From assembly GCA_022360055.1 (NCBI GenBank), contig JAKSDO010000241.1, forward strand, positions 1-54,026: DNA of 54,026 nt, read 5' to 3'. This document shows, in pieces, positions 24,874 through 34,433 of the stretch. The position numbers and the translations under genes are program-made. The DNA is from Cytophagales bacterium. GTDB lineage: Bacteria; Bacteroidota; Bacteroidia; Cytophagales; Cyclobacteriaceae. Within the stretch, counting starts at the first letter, position 1. Every line of letters starts with the position of its first letter. Under the pieces are notes generated by a model. The model saw only the letters and a program-made list of their open reading frames with translations. It had not been told where the DNA came from and ran no database searches.

Positions 24874-26279
24874 GATAAAACAGTTTTCGATGAGACTTTC
24901 GATTGATACAATTTGCTGGCAACGACATAAATAGTCGAGGCCACAAACCATCCGGGCAAACCGAGGAAAAACACTTCAATTCCCATAAATCTATTCATTA
25001 GCAATCCGGCAACCAGTGTCACAATCCATGCTGTTGCCGCGGCCCAATTCAGCATCTTTCCGGTCTTTTCAGCATAAAAATCAGACAGCCCAAACCGCTT
25101 GAGCACATAAAAATCGATGAAGATCACAGCTCCCATAGGCATGAGGAGGAATCCGTAAATTGCAACAAAATCCAACAATTTCATCACCAGGGCCGGAAAG
25201 CAGGCCGCTAGGGTAGTAACCAATCCGGTAATCATAGTGACTTTCCAGGTTTTCCATTTCGGCACAATGGACTGAAGCGCCAGGCCGGCACGATAAATGG
25301 TAGGATTGGCTGTGGTCCAACCGGCAATGATCACGCAAACCGCTCCGGCAATTCCGGAGGCATTATAGGCTACCACTCCAGGAGCAAATTCCGAACTGTT
25401 GTTGGATTGCTGTAAGAAAAGGGCATAAAGAATTCCCGATGCAATCCATGCAAAATAGTGCCCGATGTACATACCTGTGGCAGAGGAAAAACCGTATTGC
25501 CATTTTTTTGCATACCTGAGAATGGACAGATCAGACATCCCGATATGCATTGCCATATTCGCGAACCAGGCAAAGAAAATCACATGCCAAATGGTAAATT
25601 GACTTTGGCCCCGCAATGGAACGCCCGACCAGATTTTTTCATTGGCAACTGGCCAGAGGTCAGAAAAAGAATCTACGCCTAATTGTGGCAAGACTGCAAT
25701 TCCGGACGAAAGAAAGATCAGGATCATCCAGGGAGCTGCTACATTTGCAAAGCGAGATACCTGCTTATATCCAAACATGGCAACCAGCGTTGTAAAGGCT
25801 CCAACAAAAAATACGGTAGCGATCCATCCAAAACTATTTGGCAGCATGTCATGTAGAGAAGGCATCGAAAGTCCGAAAGGAATCCCTACGGCAGTGGCCG
25901 AAACAGCAATCATTGATCCTGCGAGGAAGCAAAACATAATGCCATTTACCAGGTTGTAGAGCTTCACAAGGTTATTCCCACAGATTTTCTCCAACTGAAA
26001 ATATATGGTCATCCGGGCTTTTACGGCAATTGGGGCACACAAAAGACCCCAGCTTAGTACCGCAAGCAAATTTCCGATCAGCAAACCGAAAACCAGATCA
26101 AAGGCAGCTACTCCATGAGCGACAAAGAGTGGTCCGATGACAAATTCAGTCCCAGCCGTATGCTCACCAGCATACATACCAATAAAACTTTTTAGTCCTT
26201 TTAGCTTGGATCTTGGGATCGGTTCCCGTTCAAACTCATTTACGGAATCGAGTTGGGCCACAATGCCTTTTTTCTTCAT
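24870..26279 (-). CDS. NCS1-family purine/cytosine permease-like transporter
   Basis: Integral membrane transporter of 469 residues with about twelve helices. The N-terminus (KGLKSFIGMYAGEHTAGTEFVIGPLFVAHG) and the later MFGYKQVSRFANVAAPW and ANPTIYRAGLALQSI segments follow the nucleobase:cation symporter-1 pattern of cytosine permease and related proteins. The substrate is not certain: members carry purines, pyrimidines, hydantoins, thiamine and others. No catabolic gene for such compounds lies alongside. The small two-helix protein encoded at the 3' end, with a 4-bp overlap, is its only operon partner. Confidence 0.82.
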   Translation of the reverse strand: MKKKGIVAQLDSVNEFEREPIPRSKLKGLKSFIGMYAGEHTAGTEFVIGPLFVAHGVAAFDLVFGLLIGNLLAVLSWGLLCAPIAVKARMTIYFQLEKICGNNLVKLYNLVNGIMFCFLAGSMIAVSATAVGIPFGLSMPSLHDMLPNSFGWIATVFFVGAFTTLVAMFGYKQVSRFANVAAPWMILIFLSSGIAVLPQLGVDSFSDLWPVANEKIWSGVPLRGQSQFTIWHVIFFAWFANMAMHIGMSDLSILRYAKKWQYGFSSATGMYIGHYFAWIASGILYALFLQQSNNSSEFAPGVVAYNASGIAGAVCVIIAGWTTANPTIYRAGLALQSIVPKWKTWKVTMITGLVTTLAACFPALVMKLLDFVAIYGFLLMPMGAVIFIDFYVLKRFGLSDFYAEKTGKMLNWAAATAWIVTLVAGLLMNRFMGIEVFFLGLPGWFVASTIYVVASKLYQSKVSSKTVLS

Positions 26280-26555
26280 ATTTTGATTTTAAAAAGCGGG
26301 TGCATACTTCAGTCGATATGCAATATAATGGTTTTAAAAAACCGGTAAATCATGGAGTATCATGAATTATTGATAATTTTTACCATTCGGTTGGAAATAC
26401 AATAAAATCGGTTTTTAACGGTTAAAATATCATAACTGAAATAGGAGGGCAAATGAAAAGATTTTTATTAGTTTCTATTTCCGGGCGAAACAATTCATTA
26501 GATTTATGATTTTTATTATTTTAATGACAAAAATAATTTTCAATTCCGATTAAAT

Positions 26556-27896
26556 ATGGCTTATCTGTTCAGGTTATTTATCCTGGGATTTATTCTTATA
26601 ATCTCAATTACTCCGGGCATCGGACAATACGAGGTGGTGACTATTGCAAAGGATAACATAGGCGGAATTGGCCCTTGTCAACCCTCGATATTTATTAGTC
26701 CGAAATCTCCAAATATCATGGTCTCAAGCTTTATAAGTGAAAAGACCATGCAAACCAGTGGTACAAAAACAAGACACAATCGAATTTATTTGTCTAAAGA
26801 TTTTGGAAAATCATGGAGCGCACGAAACGTAAAATCCCGGTATGGCGATTTTGGTGATCCCTGTATTATTGCGGATAACTCCGGTTATTTTTATTATATC
26901 CATCTTTCCGATCCCAAGAAAATGGGTTGGGAAGGCAGCATGGTGATGGACAGAATTGTTTGCCAGAGGTCGATAAATGGCAAATCGTGGAATAGCGGGG
27001 CTTCGATCGGATTAAATCCGCCCAAGAAACATGAAAAAGCCTGGGCCACATTCGATGAAACTTCTGGCAGAATCTATGTCGCCTGGACCCAGTACGATCA
27101 TTATGCCTCTTCCAATCCACAGGATAGCGCCAATATTATGCTTTCGTTTTCCGATGATCGCGGCCTTACCTGGACACCATCGATTCGAATAAATCAATAT
27201 GGCGGCAATTGTGAAGGCGGGTCCGCAACCCCAATAGGCGCGATACCGGTAGCCGGACCCGAACAGGAAGTGTATGTAACCTGGGCGTATGATGAAAAAA
27301 TATATTTCGACCGTTCGTCCGACGGGGGAATTTCATGGTTAAAAAAAGATCGAATTGTCGCTGAGCAACCGGGCGGCTGGCATCCGGACGTACCCGGATT
27401 TGGAAAAGCTTCCGGTGCGCCTGTGAGTGGGGTAGACATAAGCTATGGCGATCATCACGGGACAATCTATGTGAATTGGGCCGATCAAAGAAATGGAGCG
27501 AGCGACACGGATATTTGGATTTCAAAATCTACAAATGATGGAGAAACCTGGTCAAAACCTATAAAAATAAATGATGATGAAACGGTGATGATGGGCAGAC
27601 ATCAATGCTACAACTGGATGGCAATTGACCAGATTACTGGCCATATTTACATTGTTTTTTATGATCGCCGAAATCATCCCGATAATAATACGGATGTATA
27701 TCTTGCCATCTCAACAGACGGGGCGGAAACCTTTAAAAATGTGAAGATAAGCAAAACGCCATTTGAACCTGACCCCGATGTTTATATGGGAGATTATATA
27801 AACATTTCCGCATATGGAGGATTTGTGCGGCCTGTTTGGAGTTCCCTTCAGGGCGACCAGCTCAGTATTCTTTCCGCAATCATAGATCTGCGATAA
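26556..27896 (+). CDS. secreted BNR-repeat (sialidase-like beta-propeller) protein
   Basis: Secreted six-bladed beta-propeller of 446 residues with a signal peptide ending near GIGQ. At least four Asp-box repeats are visible (SKDFGKSW, SDDRGLTW, SSDGGISW, STNDGETW) plus a weaker STDGAETF. The N-terminal FRIP motif and arginine triad of true sialidases are not evident, so the enzymatic activity is open. Related propellers are common in polysaccharide-degrading Bacteroidota. The gene stands alone, with a terminator-like hairpin about 90 bp after its stop. Confidence 0.75.
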   Translation: MAYLFRLFILGFILIISITPGIGQYEVVTIAKDNIGGIGPCQPSIFISPKSPNIMVSSFISEKTMQTSGTKTRHNRIYLSKDFGKSWSARNVKSRYGDFGDPCIIADNSGYFYYIHLSDPKKMGWEGSMVMDRIVCQRSINGKSWNSGASIGLNPPKKHEKAWATFDETSGRIYVAWTQYDHYASSNPQDSANIMLSFSDDRGLTWTPSIRINQYGGNCEGGSATPIGAIPVAGPEQEVYVTWAYDEKIYFDRSSDGGISWLKKDRIVAEQPGGWHPDVPGFGKASGAPVSGVDISYGDHHGTIYVNWADQRNGASDTDIWISKSTNDGETWSKPIKINDDETVMMGRHQCYNWMAIDQITGHIYIVFYDRRNHPDNNTDVYLAISTDGAETFKNVKISKTPFEPDPDVYMGDYINISAYGGFVRPVWSSLQGDQLSILSAIIDLR

Positions 27897-28275
27897 GCAG
27901 GGTTTGTTTTCATATGTGAATGTCTAATTTGTTAATCTTAAACGGATTTGAATGTATTGCCCCGGAACATTCTTGAGGAAAATTTAATCCGAAAAATTCA
28001 TAATTTTTCGGGTCGGGAAGCATCCTATTCGGGATCCTCCAAATTTGGGCTATTGTATTTTATGCCTCAGCGGGATTAATCCAACTTATTTATCCGCTCT
28101 CATTAAAGTGTGCGCTGCGATATTGGAAAATATGACGGACAGCTTCCAGACGTTGCCAGCCGGAAATTAATCTGACTATTTACAGCAATGCGCAACCGGA
28201 GAGATCAGTCGGATGGTGCGTTCCTTAGTTAATTTTATGAATCAAACCTGATCCAATAAATAAGAACGGCCAAAG
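27897..28275. other. intergenic region with hairpin
   Basis: A perfect inverted repeat CCGAAAAATT-CAT-AATTTTTCGG (27989-28011) is a likely terminator for the convergent pair around it. The other ~260 bp show no ORF or repeat that I can support. Confidence 0.6.
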
Positions 28276-29238
28276 CTACCGGACAAGTTTGAATGCTTTT
28301 TTCATGGCATCTGCAGTAGCATTTAATGCCGCCGCATCATCCATATCGCTCAGAGCCCGGTTAAACGGCTCGGCACGGGTTGGTCCATCATAATCAATTT
28401 CAACGAGCGCATCCATGAATGTCTGCATGTCGATTACTCCGGTAGCCATTGGAAGCTCACGTTTTCCGTCGAGCTGTTCGTCTGCGCTAAATCCTGCACG
28501 TGCATCATTAAGGTCAACAGTAATAATTTCTTCCTTGGATAGTGAAAGCAGGTCCGCCTTTGTCTCTCCTGCGCAGAACCAATGAAAGCTATCCAACTGC
28601 ACACCTATATTTGGTTCGCCGGTACTTTGATATAACTCTTTGCATTCGGCAAGTGTATGGATAAATGCGTATTTATCGCGGGCCATCAGTGTTTTTGGGC
28701 CGACATATTCCAAACCGAATTTGATATCATAAACACCCAAAATTCTGGCGATCTCTTTCAATCGTTTGGAATGTAGCTTAAAGTTTTCGATGTATGTCAG
28801 ATGAGCATGCGTTGGCATGATCCAAGTCGACATTCTGGTAACCCCGGCCTTTTGTAAAGCTTCCGCATGTTTTGGAAGTCCGTCTAATCCCTTTTTAAAA
28901 GTGGCTTTATCCTTTCTGAAATCCATGGGTAAACCGGATGCTCCCCAGGTGATATGTTTGGATTTCATCTTGGCTGCAAACTCATCAATTTGTCCATCGC
29001 TCCATTCGGCCAGAGTACCGGAATATGCGACTATGGATTCAAATCCATATTCAGAGGCTTTTTCGAGAAGCTGTTCCTGATCCAGTTTTACGCCTATTGC
29101 CCCCGGGTTTAACCCCATTTTAAATTTCCTTTCCTTTTTAATGGTCATCGCTTTTATGCCCGATAAAGAAATAAATGACAAAGCGGATGCAGCAGCAGTA
29201 TTCTTAATAAAATTTCTGCGGTTCTTTGAGCTATTCAT
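28276..29238 (-). CDS. Tat-exported sugar phosphate isomerase/epimerase-like TIM-barrel protein
   Basis: Xylose isomerase-like TIM-barrel protein of 320 residues. The N-terminus has a twin-arginine motif (RRNFIKN) followed by a hydrophobic stretch (AAASALSFISLSG), typical of the Tat-exported members found in Bacteroidota and Planctomycetes. Metal-ligand segments are visible as FGLEYVG, GVQLDSFHWF and TRAEPFN. The family acts on sugars or inositol derivatives, and the exact reaction is unknown. It precedes the DUF5916 gene (29330-31594), with 91 bp separating the two loci in the same direction. Confidence 0.8.
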   Translation of the reverse strand: MNSSKNRRNFIKNTAAASALSFISLSGIKAMTIKKERKFKMGLNPGAIGVKLDQEQLLEKASEYGFESIVAYSGTLAEWSDGQIDEFAAKMKSKHITWGASGLPMDFRKDKATFKKGLDGLPKHAEALQKAGVTRMSTWIMPTHAHLTYIENFKLHSKRLKEIARILGVYDIKFGLEYVGPKTLMARDKYAFIHTLAECKELYQSTGEPNIGVQLDSFHWFCAGETKADLLSLSKEEIITVDLNDARAGFSADEQLDGKRELPMATGVIDMQTFMDALVEIDYDGPTRAEPFNRALSDMDDAAALNATADAMKKAFKLVR

Positions 29239-29329
29239 TGATAAGTGATTTATGGTGGCCTAAAAATGTAGCTCAAATTAATGCATTTCAGTCAATAATA
29301 TAAAATCGTAAACGCTTAAAATGCAATGT

Positions 29330-31594
29330 CTAGATGTTGAACCAATACGTTAGCTTGGCAACCAGAGCCCTGTTTTTTGATTTGAACTGATCAGGAAAAT
29401 AATTTTCGGTATAAACCATAAAAAAATCAGAAACCGGTGCATATCGATATTGAAGTCGCGCATTTACATTTACGTTGTCAATTTGACTATTATATTGAAA
29501 AAATGTTGTCAGGAAAATATCCTTGGTAAATGTAATATCAAGTCTTGGCCCCAGAAGCCAAATCGTTCCGCTTGAATGAGGAGCAGGTAATGAAATTTTG
29601 TTGTATGAATAATTGAGACTTGCGACACCCATTATTCCTAGCCGATAGTTCAATGTGCCGTCAAACCTAACTAAACTCCCATTATAAAACTGACCGATTT
29701 GGGTTTCCAGTTCAAAATAGAAGTTTTGTCGCCGGTCCGAGTCGTATTCGGCGACAAAACTTGTATAGTTATAATCACTACCTGCTTCAAGAGGAGGCCC
29801 TTCAATTGGATCGAAATCCTCAAATAAGAACGTATAATCATTTCGAATTCCTCCTGTAAATGTTGCACTGGATCCAAAGTTTAACTCATAATATGCAATG
29901 TACTGATGATCGGTTTTACCATAGGTGTGATTCCATATATACTCTGTTTTTACCCCGGGACCATGACTTGCAATGCTGCTTTTGGGATAGAAAAGAAATT
30001 GAATGCCGGGAGCTATCATATTATAATCTTTTCGTGGAGCAAACCCAACTTCGGGATTAAAGTTCTTGCCGACAATTCGATGGTCCCATTCCAGCTTTAG
30101 GGCCTGCACATCATAAAATATATTTACGCCATGGGCAAAGGCGCTTTTGTTATTGCCTGGCGAAATGGACTGATGATAGAACAGCTTTCCATACCATTTG
30201 TTGTTTGCAGAGGCTAGATTATAATCAATTCCCACCAATCTATTGTAGTCCGTTCTTGAAAAACCATTTGACAAGGTTGAGTCATTTTCCAGGATGTTCG
30301 TGGCTTGTTTGTTTATGCCAATTACGGAGATGTTTGACCTGGTAAACATCTGCCTTTGAATCGCGAAAACCGAATAATTAAACCCCGGTCTTAGAATGGA
30401 TTCATCCTTTGCTGTTTGCAAATTCATTAGTCCGATGCGCCAATTTTTGTCAATCCTTCCACTCAATCTGGCTCCATAGTGAATTTTATTTTGCACAAAC
30501 AGCGAAGTATTCGGATCCCTGGCGATACCAATCCTTCTCGAAAAGAACGGTCTGAGACCCGAAGCTCCAAATGATGCGAAAATATCCTGATTTTCAAGAA
30601 AGAATTGACGCCGTTCGGGGAAAAACAATTCAAACCTTGTAAGATTGGATTGTTGTACATCGGCCTCGACCTGGGAAAAATCAGGATTAAATGTAAGGTC
30701 CAGATTTAACGATGGAGTTACTGCAATTTTGAGATCGCCACCGATATTCCCCACATAATCCGTATCTGACCCTTCTACAAAATCTTTTGATACTAATCCG
30801 GATAGATAAGGTATCATTGAAATGTTGGCTCCGGGTTTTGGTAATGGTTCGTCGAAGGTTAAATCTCCGGAAAATGCAAGTGAGAAGATATTCTGATTTC
30901 TCGGAATATGATTCCATGTCGATCTTTCGGCAGTTTTGCTATCCAGTCTATAGAAATTTGCCTTCCATATTGTTGATCCGTCCCTATAACGTAATGTTTT
31001 GAAAGGTATAGCTATTTCTGCCGTCCAGTAACCATCATAGGTCCTGGCTTCGGAATACCATTTGTTGTCCCAGGAAAGACTAAAACCAGATTGAGATCCC
31101 GAAGCACCTGTGATCCCGGATAACAGACCTTCGCGCTGTACACCGTAGGGATTTATACCAAAAATCATCCCGTTGGTTTTATCTGAAAAGGGATCAAAAA
31201 TCACTGAAATCACATCGTTGTGATTCCCCCTAAAATCCCTGCGCAAAGAAGTCGTCACCCACGGACCCGGCTCAAGGTCGATCACTTTAAAACCTACGTA
31301 AATAAACTGATCATCAAAGGTGATTTTGGCCTCTGAAATGGTATTGGAAGTCATTGTGTCCATCGGAAAATACTGCCAGAAATTTGTGGCAATGTTTGCA
31401 TGTTGCCAATCCTGCTCATCCAGGATACCATCGGTTTTAATTTTTCCCAGGGCTTTTTTCACATGGAGCTGTTGAGTTTTGTTTGAATTATCCTGCCCGA
31501 ATATTTGCATTTCCGGGGTGGAAATGATCAATACCCATAGCAATAAACTTTTGAAATTTTTCACAGATTTTATGATAGCACGAAAACTAGACAC
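29330..31594 (-). CDS. DUF5916 outer-membrane protein with CBM9-like domain
   Basis: Secreted or outer-membrane protein of 754 residues. Residues ~40-235 form a carbohydrate-binding CBM9-like sandwich (KIKTDGILDEQDWQHA ... ITFDDQFIYVGFKV). The remaining ~500 residues are amphipathic beta-strands ending in an aromatic residue pattern typical of a beta-barrel (LTYWFNI). This is the DUF5916 family layout. No ATG is available near the N-terminus: either GTG at 31594 or GTG at 31564 starts it, and the latter leads straight into a signal-like segment (FKSLLLWVLIISTPEMQIFGQ). The function in the family is unknown. Sugar binding or transport at the outer membrane is likely. Confidence 0.8.
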   Translation of the reverse strand: MSSFRAIIKSVKNFKSLLLWVLIISTPEMQIFGQDNSNKTQQLHVKKALGKIKTDGILDEQDWQHANIATNFWQYFPMDTMTSNTISEAKITFDDQFIYVGFKVIDLEPGPWVTTSLRRDFRGNHNDVISVIFDPFSDKTNGMIFGINPYGVQREGLLSGITGASGSQSGFSLSWDNKWYSEARTYDGYWTAEIAIPFKTLRYRDGSTIWKANFYRLDSKTAERSTWNHIPRNQNIFSLAFSGDLTFDEPLPKPGANISMIPYLSGLVSKDFVEGSDTDYVGNIGGDLKIAVTPSLNLDLTFNPDFSQVEADVQQSNLTRFELFFPERRQFFLENQDIFASFGASGLRPFFSRRIGIARDPNTSLFVQNKIHYGARLSGRIDKNWRIGLMNLQTAKDESILRPGFNYSVFAIQRQMFTRSNISVIGINKQATNILENDSTLSNGFSRTDYNRLVGIDYNLASANNKWYGKLFYHQSISPGNNKSAFAHGVNIFYDVQALKLEWDHRIVGKNFNPEVGFAPRKDYNMIAPGIQFLFYPKSSIASHGPGVKTEYIWNHTYGKTDHQYIAYYELNFGSSATFTGGIRNDYTFLFEDFDPIEGPPLEAGSDYNYTSFVAEYDSDRRQNFYFELETQIGQFYNGSLVRFDGTLNYRLGIMGVASLNYSYNKISLPAPHSSGTIWLLGPRLDITFTKDIFLTTFFQYNSQIDNVNVNARLQYRYAPVSDFFMVYTENYFPDQFKSKNRALVAKLTYWFNI

Positions 31595-32288
31595 AGTAAT
31601 TTACTAATTACAGAAATGAAAGGATTGACAATTGTCTGCTTTATTCCATATGGAATTAGTAATTGAGCGGGAAGCGTTTAATTTTGGATCAGTGATTCTG
31701 ATGAGTTTTCTCGCTCGAGCACTCGCTCGGATTTCTTCTCAAGGCGCTGCGCTATGAGTAGCTTTGAGCGTTCTATCCTACTGACTGTCAAAAACATCGG
31801 ATGGTTTTCTGTCGATTGAAAATTCATAACCTGTCCATTTTATTTGCTCACCTGCCTAGCCGGCAAAGGTAGGCCCAATGAAATGGCGCCAAAATCAAAG
31901 CTCAAGACACCCGCTGACTGCACAAGCCCACCCTGCGTAAAATGTTCTGTTTTTGGAAGGCCGGAGATTTAGTCGATGCGATACGAACATTTTGAAGGCC
32001 GTCCATCCCACAGGCCCGTCTTGATCCTGCGCTGAGTTTGGGTTTTCCCCGCCTGCAGAAGCTCTATGGATCTTCTTCGATTTGATATTCATACATATCC
32101 CCATAATATACACATGGATCCAAAATTTAGGGGTGTCCCTCAAGTTTTAGGATGGATCCGAGGTCTTTGGGAATTAATATTTCTCCGAGAATTTGAAAGT
32201 AAGCAAGAAGCGTTTAATTTTGAGCTTTACTTAAAGAAGCTAAGGAATAAGGCCTATATCCGGACAACTTATTCTGAATGTTTCATTT
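31595..32288. other. degenerate region upstream of tRNA-Pro
   Basis: This 694-bp stretch holds decayed coding fragments rather than genes. The phrase AAGCGTTTAATTTTG occurs twice (near 31672 and 32206), which suggests duplicated GIY-YIG remnants. The small frames on both strands carry no recognisable protein apart from that at 32144-32311. Confidence 0.5.
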
Positions 32289-32311
32289 CGGGGTGTGGCG
32301 CAGTCCGGTAG
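32144..32311 (+). pseudogene. GIY-YIG endonuclease C-terminal remnant
   Basis: The frame reads GLWELIFLREFESKQEAFNFELYLKKLRNKAYIR, which matches the C-terminal half of GIY-YIG family nucleases (an aromatic-Glu-x-Phe motif, then the Ala-rich helix with K/R tail). The N-terminal GIY...YIG part is absent, and the frame stops inside the tRNA gene. It is a fragment, not a working gene. Short GIY-YIG genes next to tRNA loci are frequent in Bacteroidota. Confidence 0.45.
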
Positions 32312-32362
32312 CGTACTTGCATGGGGTGCAAGGGGTCGTGGGTTCAAATCCCGCCACCCCGA
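32289..32362 (+). tRNA. tRNA-Pro (anticodon GGG)
   Basis: Acceptor stem CGGGGTG (32289-32295) pairs with CACCCCG (32355-32361), with discriminator A at 32362. The anticodon arm CTTGC-ATGGGGT-GCAAG gives anticodon GGG. The T arm GTGGG-TTCAAAT-CCCGC is perfect. CCA is not encoded. The D arm (GGCGCAG ... GGTAGCGTA) is normal for proline tRNA. It is intact and probably the integration site of the island to its right. Confidence 0.95.
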
Positions 32363-32363
32363 C
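32347..32363 (+). other. putative attL (tRNA 3' end)
   Basis: AATCCCGCCACCCCGAC at the 3' end of tRNA-Pro is repeated with two mismatches at 47471-47487 in the same orientation. Integrase remnants follow within 130 bp, so this is the likely left attachment site. Confidence 0.6.
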
Positions 32364-32365
32364 TG

Positions 32366-32403
32366 AAAAAAAGGCCTTTAGCGTTGTTCTAGAGGCTTTT
32401 TTT
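32366..32403 (+). terminator. terminator after tRNA-Pro
   Basis: Seven A residues, GGCCTTTAG, a short loop, CTAGAGGC and seven T residues form an intrinsic terminator with one bulge and one G-U pair, starting three bases after the tRNA. Confidence 0.75.
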
Positions 32404-32485
32404 ATACTTTCACCCAGAATCGTGCCACGAAATGTGCCACATATTGTGTACAAAACGTACATGTTTACTCACCCTAGTTTCTGAA

Positions 32486-33160
32486 TGAAGTTCGGTTTTA
32501 ATCTCGAAAAACTATCTGACGATATGTATCCCTATCGCCTAGCAAAATTGGTGAGTTTCGATAATAACATCCATAAGGATTGGTATATTGAATTTTGGGT
32601 ATGGCATATTCAAAAGAACAAATTGCACTAATTAAAAAGGAAATTGAAAAAAGAAACGATCATCAGCTACAACTATTCATTGAATTTATTACTGCTTTAC
32701 AAGACCTGGCCATGAAACAAGACTTATTAAAGTTGAGCATTTGGAATATGACAGACTATTTATTCCTGCATACAATAGTAAAAATAAAAAAGGCGATTGG
32801 GTAAGTATACCAAGGATATTCAGAAACAAGCTTGAACGTATGGAATTAAATAGATATCCTGGCGAATATTTTCTTTTCACAAAAGACCAAAGACCTGGAT
32901 TGGTCCCCGTTGGAATTAATTATTTTTATAGGCGATATGCGAAAATATTGGAAAGCACTGGGCTTAAAAATTCAAGCTTTAAATACGATATTTATGGATT
33001 TAAACATTCCGGTAATATCAATATGTACTTGAGTGGAGTGCCTTTGGATGTTATTCAGAAGCAAAACAGGCATCAGAGTATAGACCAGACTATCCAATAT
33101 TTGAGAAACCTGGATCTGTTTCGTACATCTGATGCCTTCGACGACGTGAAATCATTTTAA
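32486..33160 (+). pseudogene. tyrosine recombinase (integrase), deleted and frameshifted
   Basis: Remains of a Bacteroidota-type tyrosine site-specific recombinase. An N-terminal piece (ATG at 32486, reading FGFNLEKLSDDMYPYRLAK ... DWYIEFWVWHIQKNKL) breaks near 32605. The sequence then jumps to the catalytic core (YSKEQIALIKKEIEK), so roughly 150 residues are deleted. A second lesion near 32690, best explained by loss of 4 bp in a TTTA-type repeat, shifts the frame to YYCFTRPGHETRLIKVEHLEYDRLFIP. The C-terminus runs intact to 33160 with YGFKHSGN and IQKQNRHQSIDQTIQYLR. No single product could be active. It adjoins tRNA-Pro and presumably inserted the island. Confidence 0.85.
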
Positions 33161-33585
33161 CTCAATCCATAAAATAAATAATCTATACTTCTTTCATTTC
33201 ACTAAATATATCCAGCAGATCAAACAATGTCTGGTTAGCATTGCTTATTTTAATCCGTTGAGAGCCTGCATTCTCAGGAAAATTCACCTGGCTAACTTAC
33301 CTGTTAAAATGGATTAAATCGCTGAATAATTTGAAGACCGGCAAGCTTCTATATAGTTGGTTTAGGTCAAATAATGAGGATAAAACCTCAGCCGGTCCCA
33401 ATCATGGATAGTTATCTGTAAAATGATCCCTAATTTAAAAAACATTAGAAAAAGTATCTTTTACAATTATTTTCCGTTTGTGGAAGATCTCAAAAATTGG
33501 CCAATTTTATTTTTTTATATCGTATTAACACGTATATTCTTTGGGGTTTGCCCTTGCAATTTTGTATAGAAGATAAATCATTCCT
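33161..33585. other. intergenic region with gene remnant
   Basis: On the minus strand 33183-33295 reads QVNFPENAGSQRIKISNANQ and continues TLFDLLDIFSEMKEV before a TAG. This looks like the C-terminus of a lost gene, perhaps a transposase, but I cannot name the family. A stop codon lies just upstream in that frame. The rest is AT-rich and shows nothing else. Confidence 0.35.
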
Positions 33586-33936
33586 ATGTTGTTTAATAAA
33601 GGTGATTTGGTGCGTGTTGTCCTTGGAACAAGAGTTGCGAAAATCACTGGCTTTGAATATGATATTTACTTGAAAAAAGAAAAGGTTAAACTTGAGTATC
33701 AAGATGGCTCTATATCCTGGGCCTCCGAAAATGAATTATTATCGTATGATCACCCCGACCTTGATCGTATCGCAGACGTCTGGAAAAGGCTTATGAAGAA
33801 AGGTTGGAAGCATATTATAGTGATACAAAAAAGCGGGGATCCTAAACTCTATCATAAAGCGTGTAAAGACGTTAATGAGCAAGATTTCAACTACCCCCTA
33901 TTTCCTCTCAATTTCAAATTCACCAATTCAGCGTAA
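33586..33936 (+). CDS. hypothetical island protein
   Basis: A 116-residue protein starting at an ATG. The N-terminal ~55 residues look like a small beta-barrel (GDLVRVVLGTRVAKITGFEYD ... KVKLEYQDGSISWASENEL), reminiscent of SH3/KOW-type folds. A helical Trp/Lys-rich segment (VWKRLMKKGWKHIIVI) follows. No signal peptide or membrane segment is present. I do not recognise the family. It lies alone inside the island. Confidence 0.5.
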   Translation: MLFNKGDLVRVVLGTRVAKITGFEYDIYLKKEKVKLEYQDGSISWASENELLSYDHPDLDRIADVWKRLMKKGWKHIIVIQKSGDPKLYHKACKDVNEQDFNYPLFPLNFKFTNSA

Positions 33937-34433
33937 AAAATGCATATTGAATTTCTTATACGATCGCCATATACATGAGTGTTGCAACAATTACTGATAT
34001 CATTACTCAACTTTTGCAACTCCTATCAACTAGTCAAAAAAACTAATGTAGAGAGTCAATCATATTTGCACCAACAATGCTTAGGCTCATCTTAAAGGTC
34101 AAAAAATTCAAATTAGCTAAAGTAAGTAGTCAGGTTAAACTAAACACCTTAAATTCTATTTCTATCATTGCAAACATAACCGTGAGTAAGGAGTTAAAAA
34201 ATATCAATCTTTGATGTTTTTATGTATATTTTTTGTTTTATCCCGATTTAAATACTGCACTCTCCACACCCTACCTGAATAGTAGAATGCGAAGTGTTTC
34301 CATCGATAAACATTTTTAACTCGTCTTCACCCCACCATCGATCACTTTTTGTTCCATGAGCCGGTTAAATTCTCCGGGCTGATGGAAGGTGTTTCAGCAT
34401 TCGATGTGTTAAATACAAAAACTTTACCTCACC
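33937..34433. other. 497-bp gap in the island
   Basis: Downstream side of the DUF2961 gene. A minus-strand frame ending at 34317 (NTFHQPGEFNRLMEQKVIDGG) is open for about 25 codons and may be a remnant. No terminator with a clear T-run and no complete gene is visible. Confidence 0.4.

Noticed and set aside
26556-27896. true sialidase
   Set aside because: Asp boxes are clear, but the FRIP motif and arginine triad were not found, so only a sialidase-like propeller is claimed.
31895-32143. 82-codon minus-strand ORF
   Set aside because: Composition is not protein-like and it lies in the degenerate region before tRNA-Pro; no family can be named.
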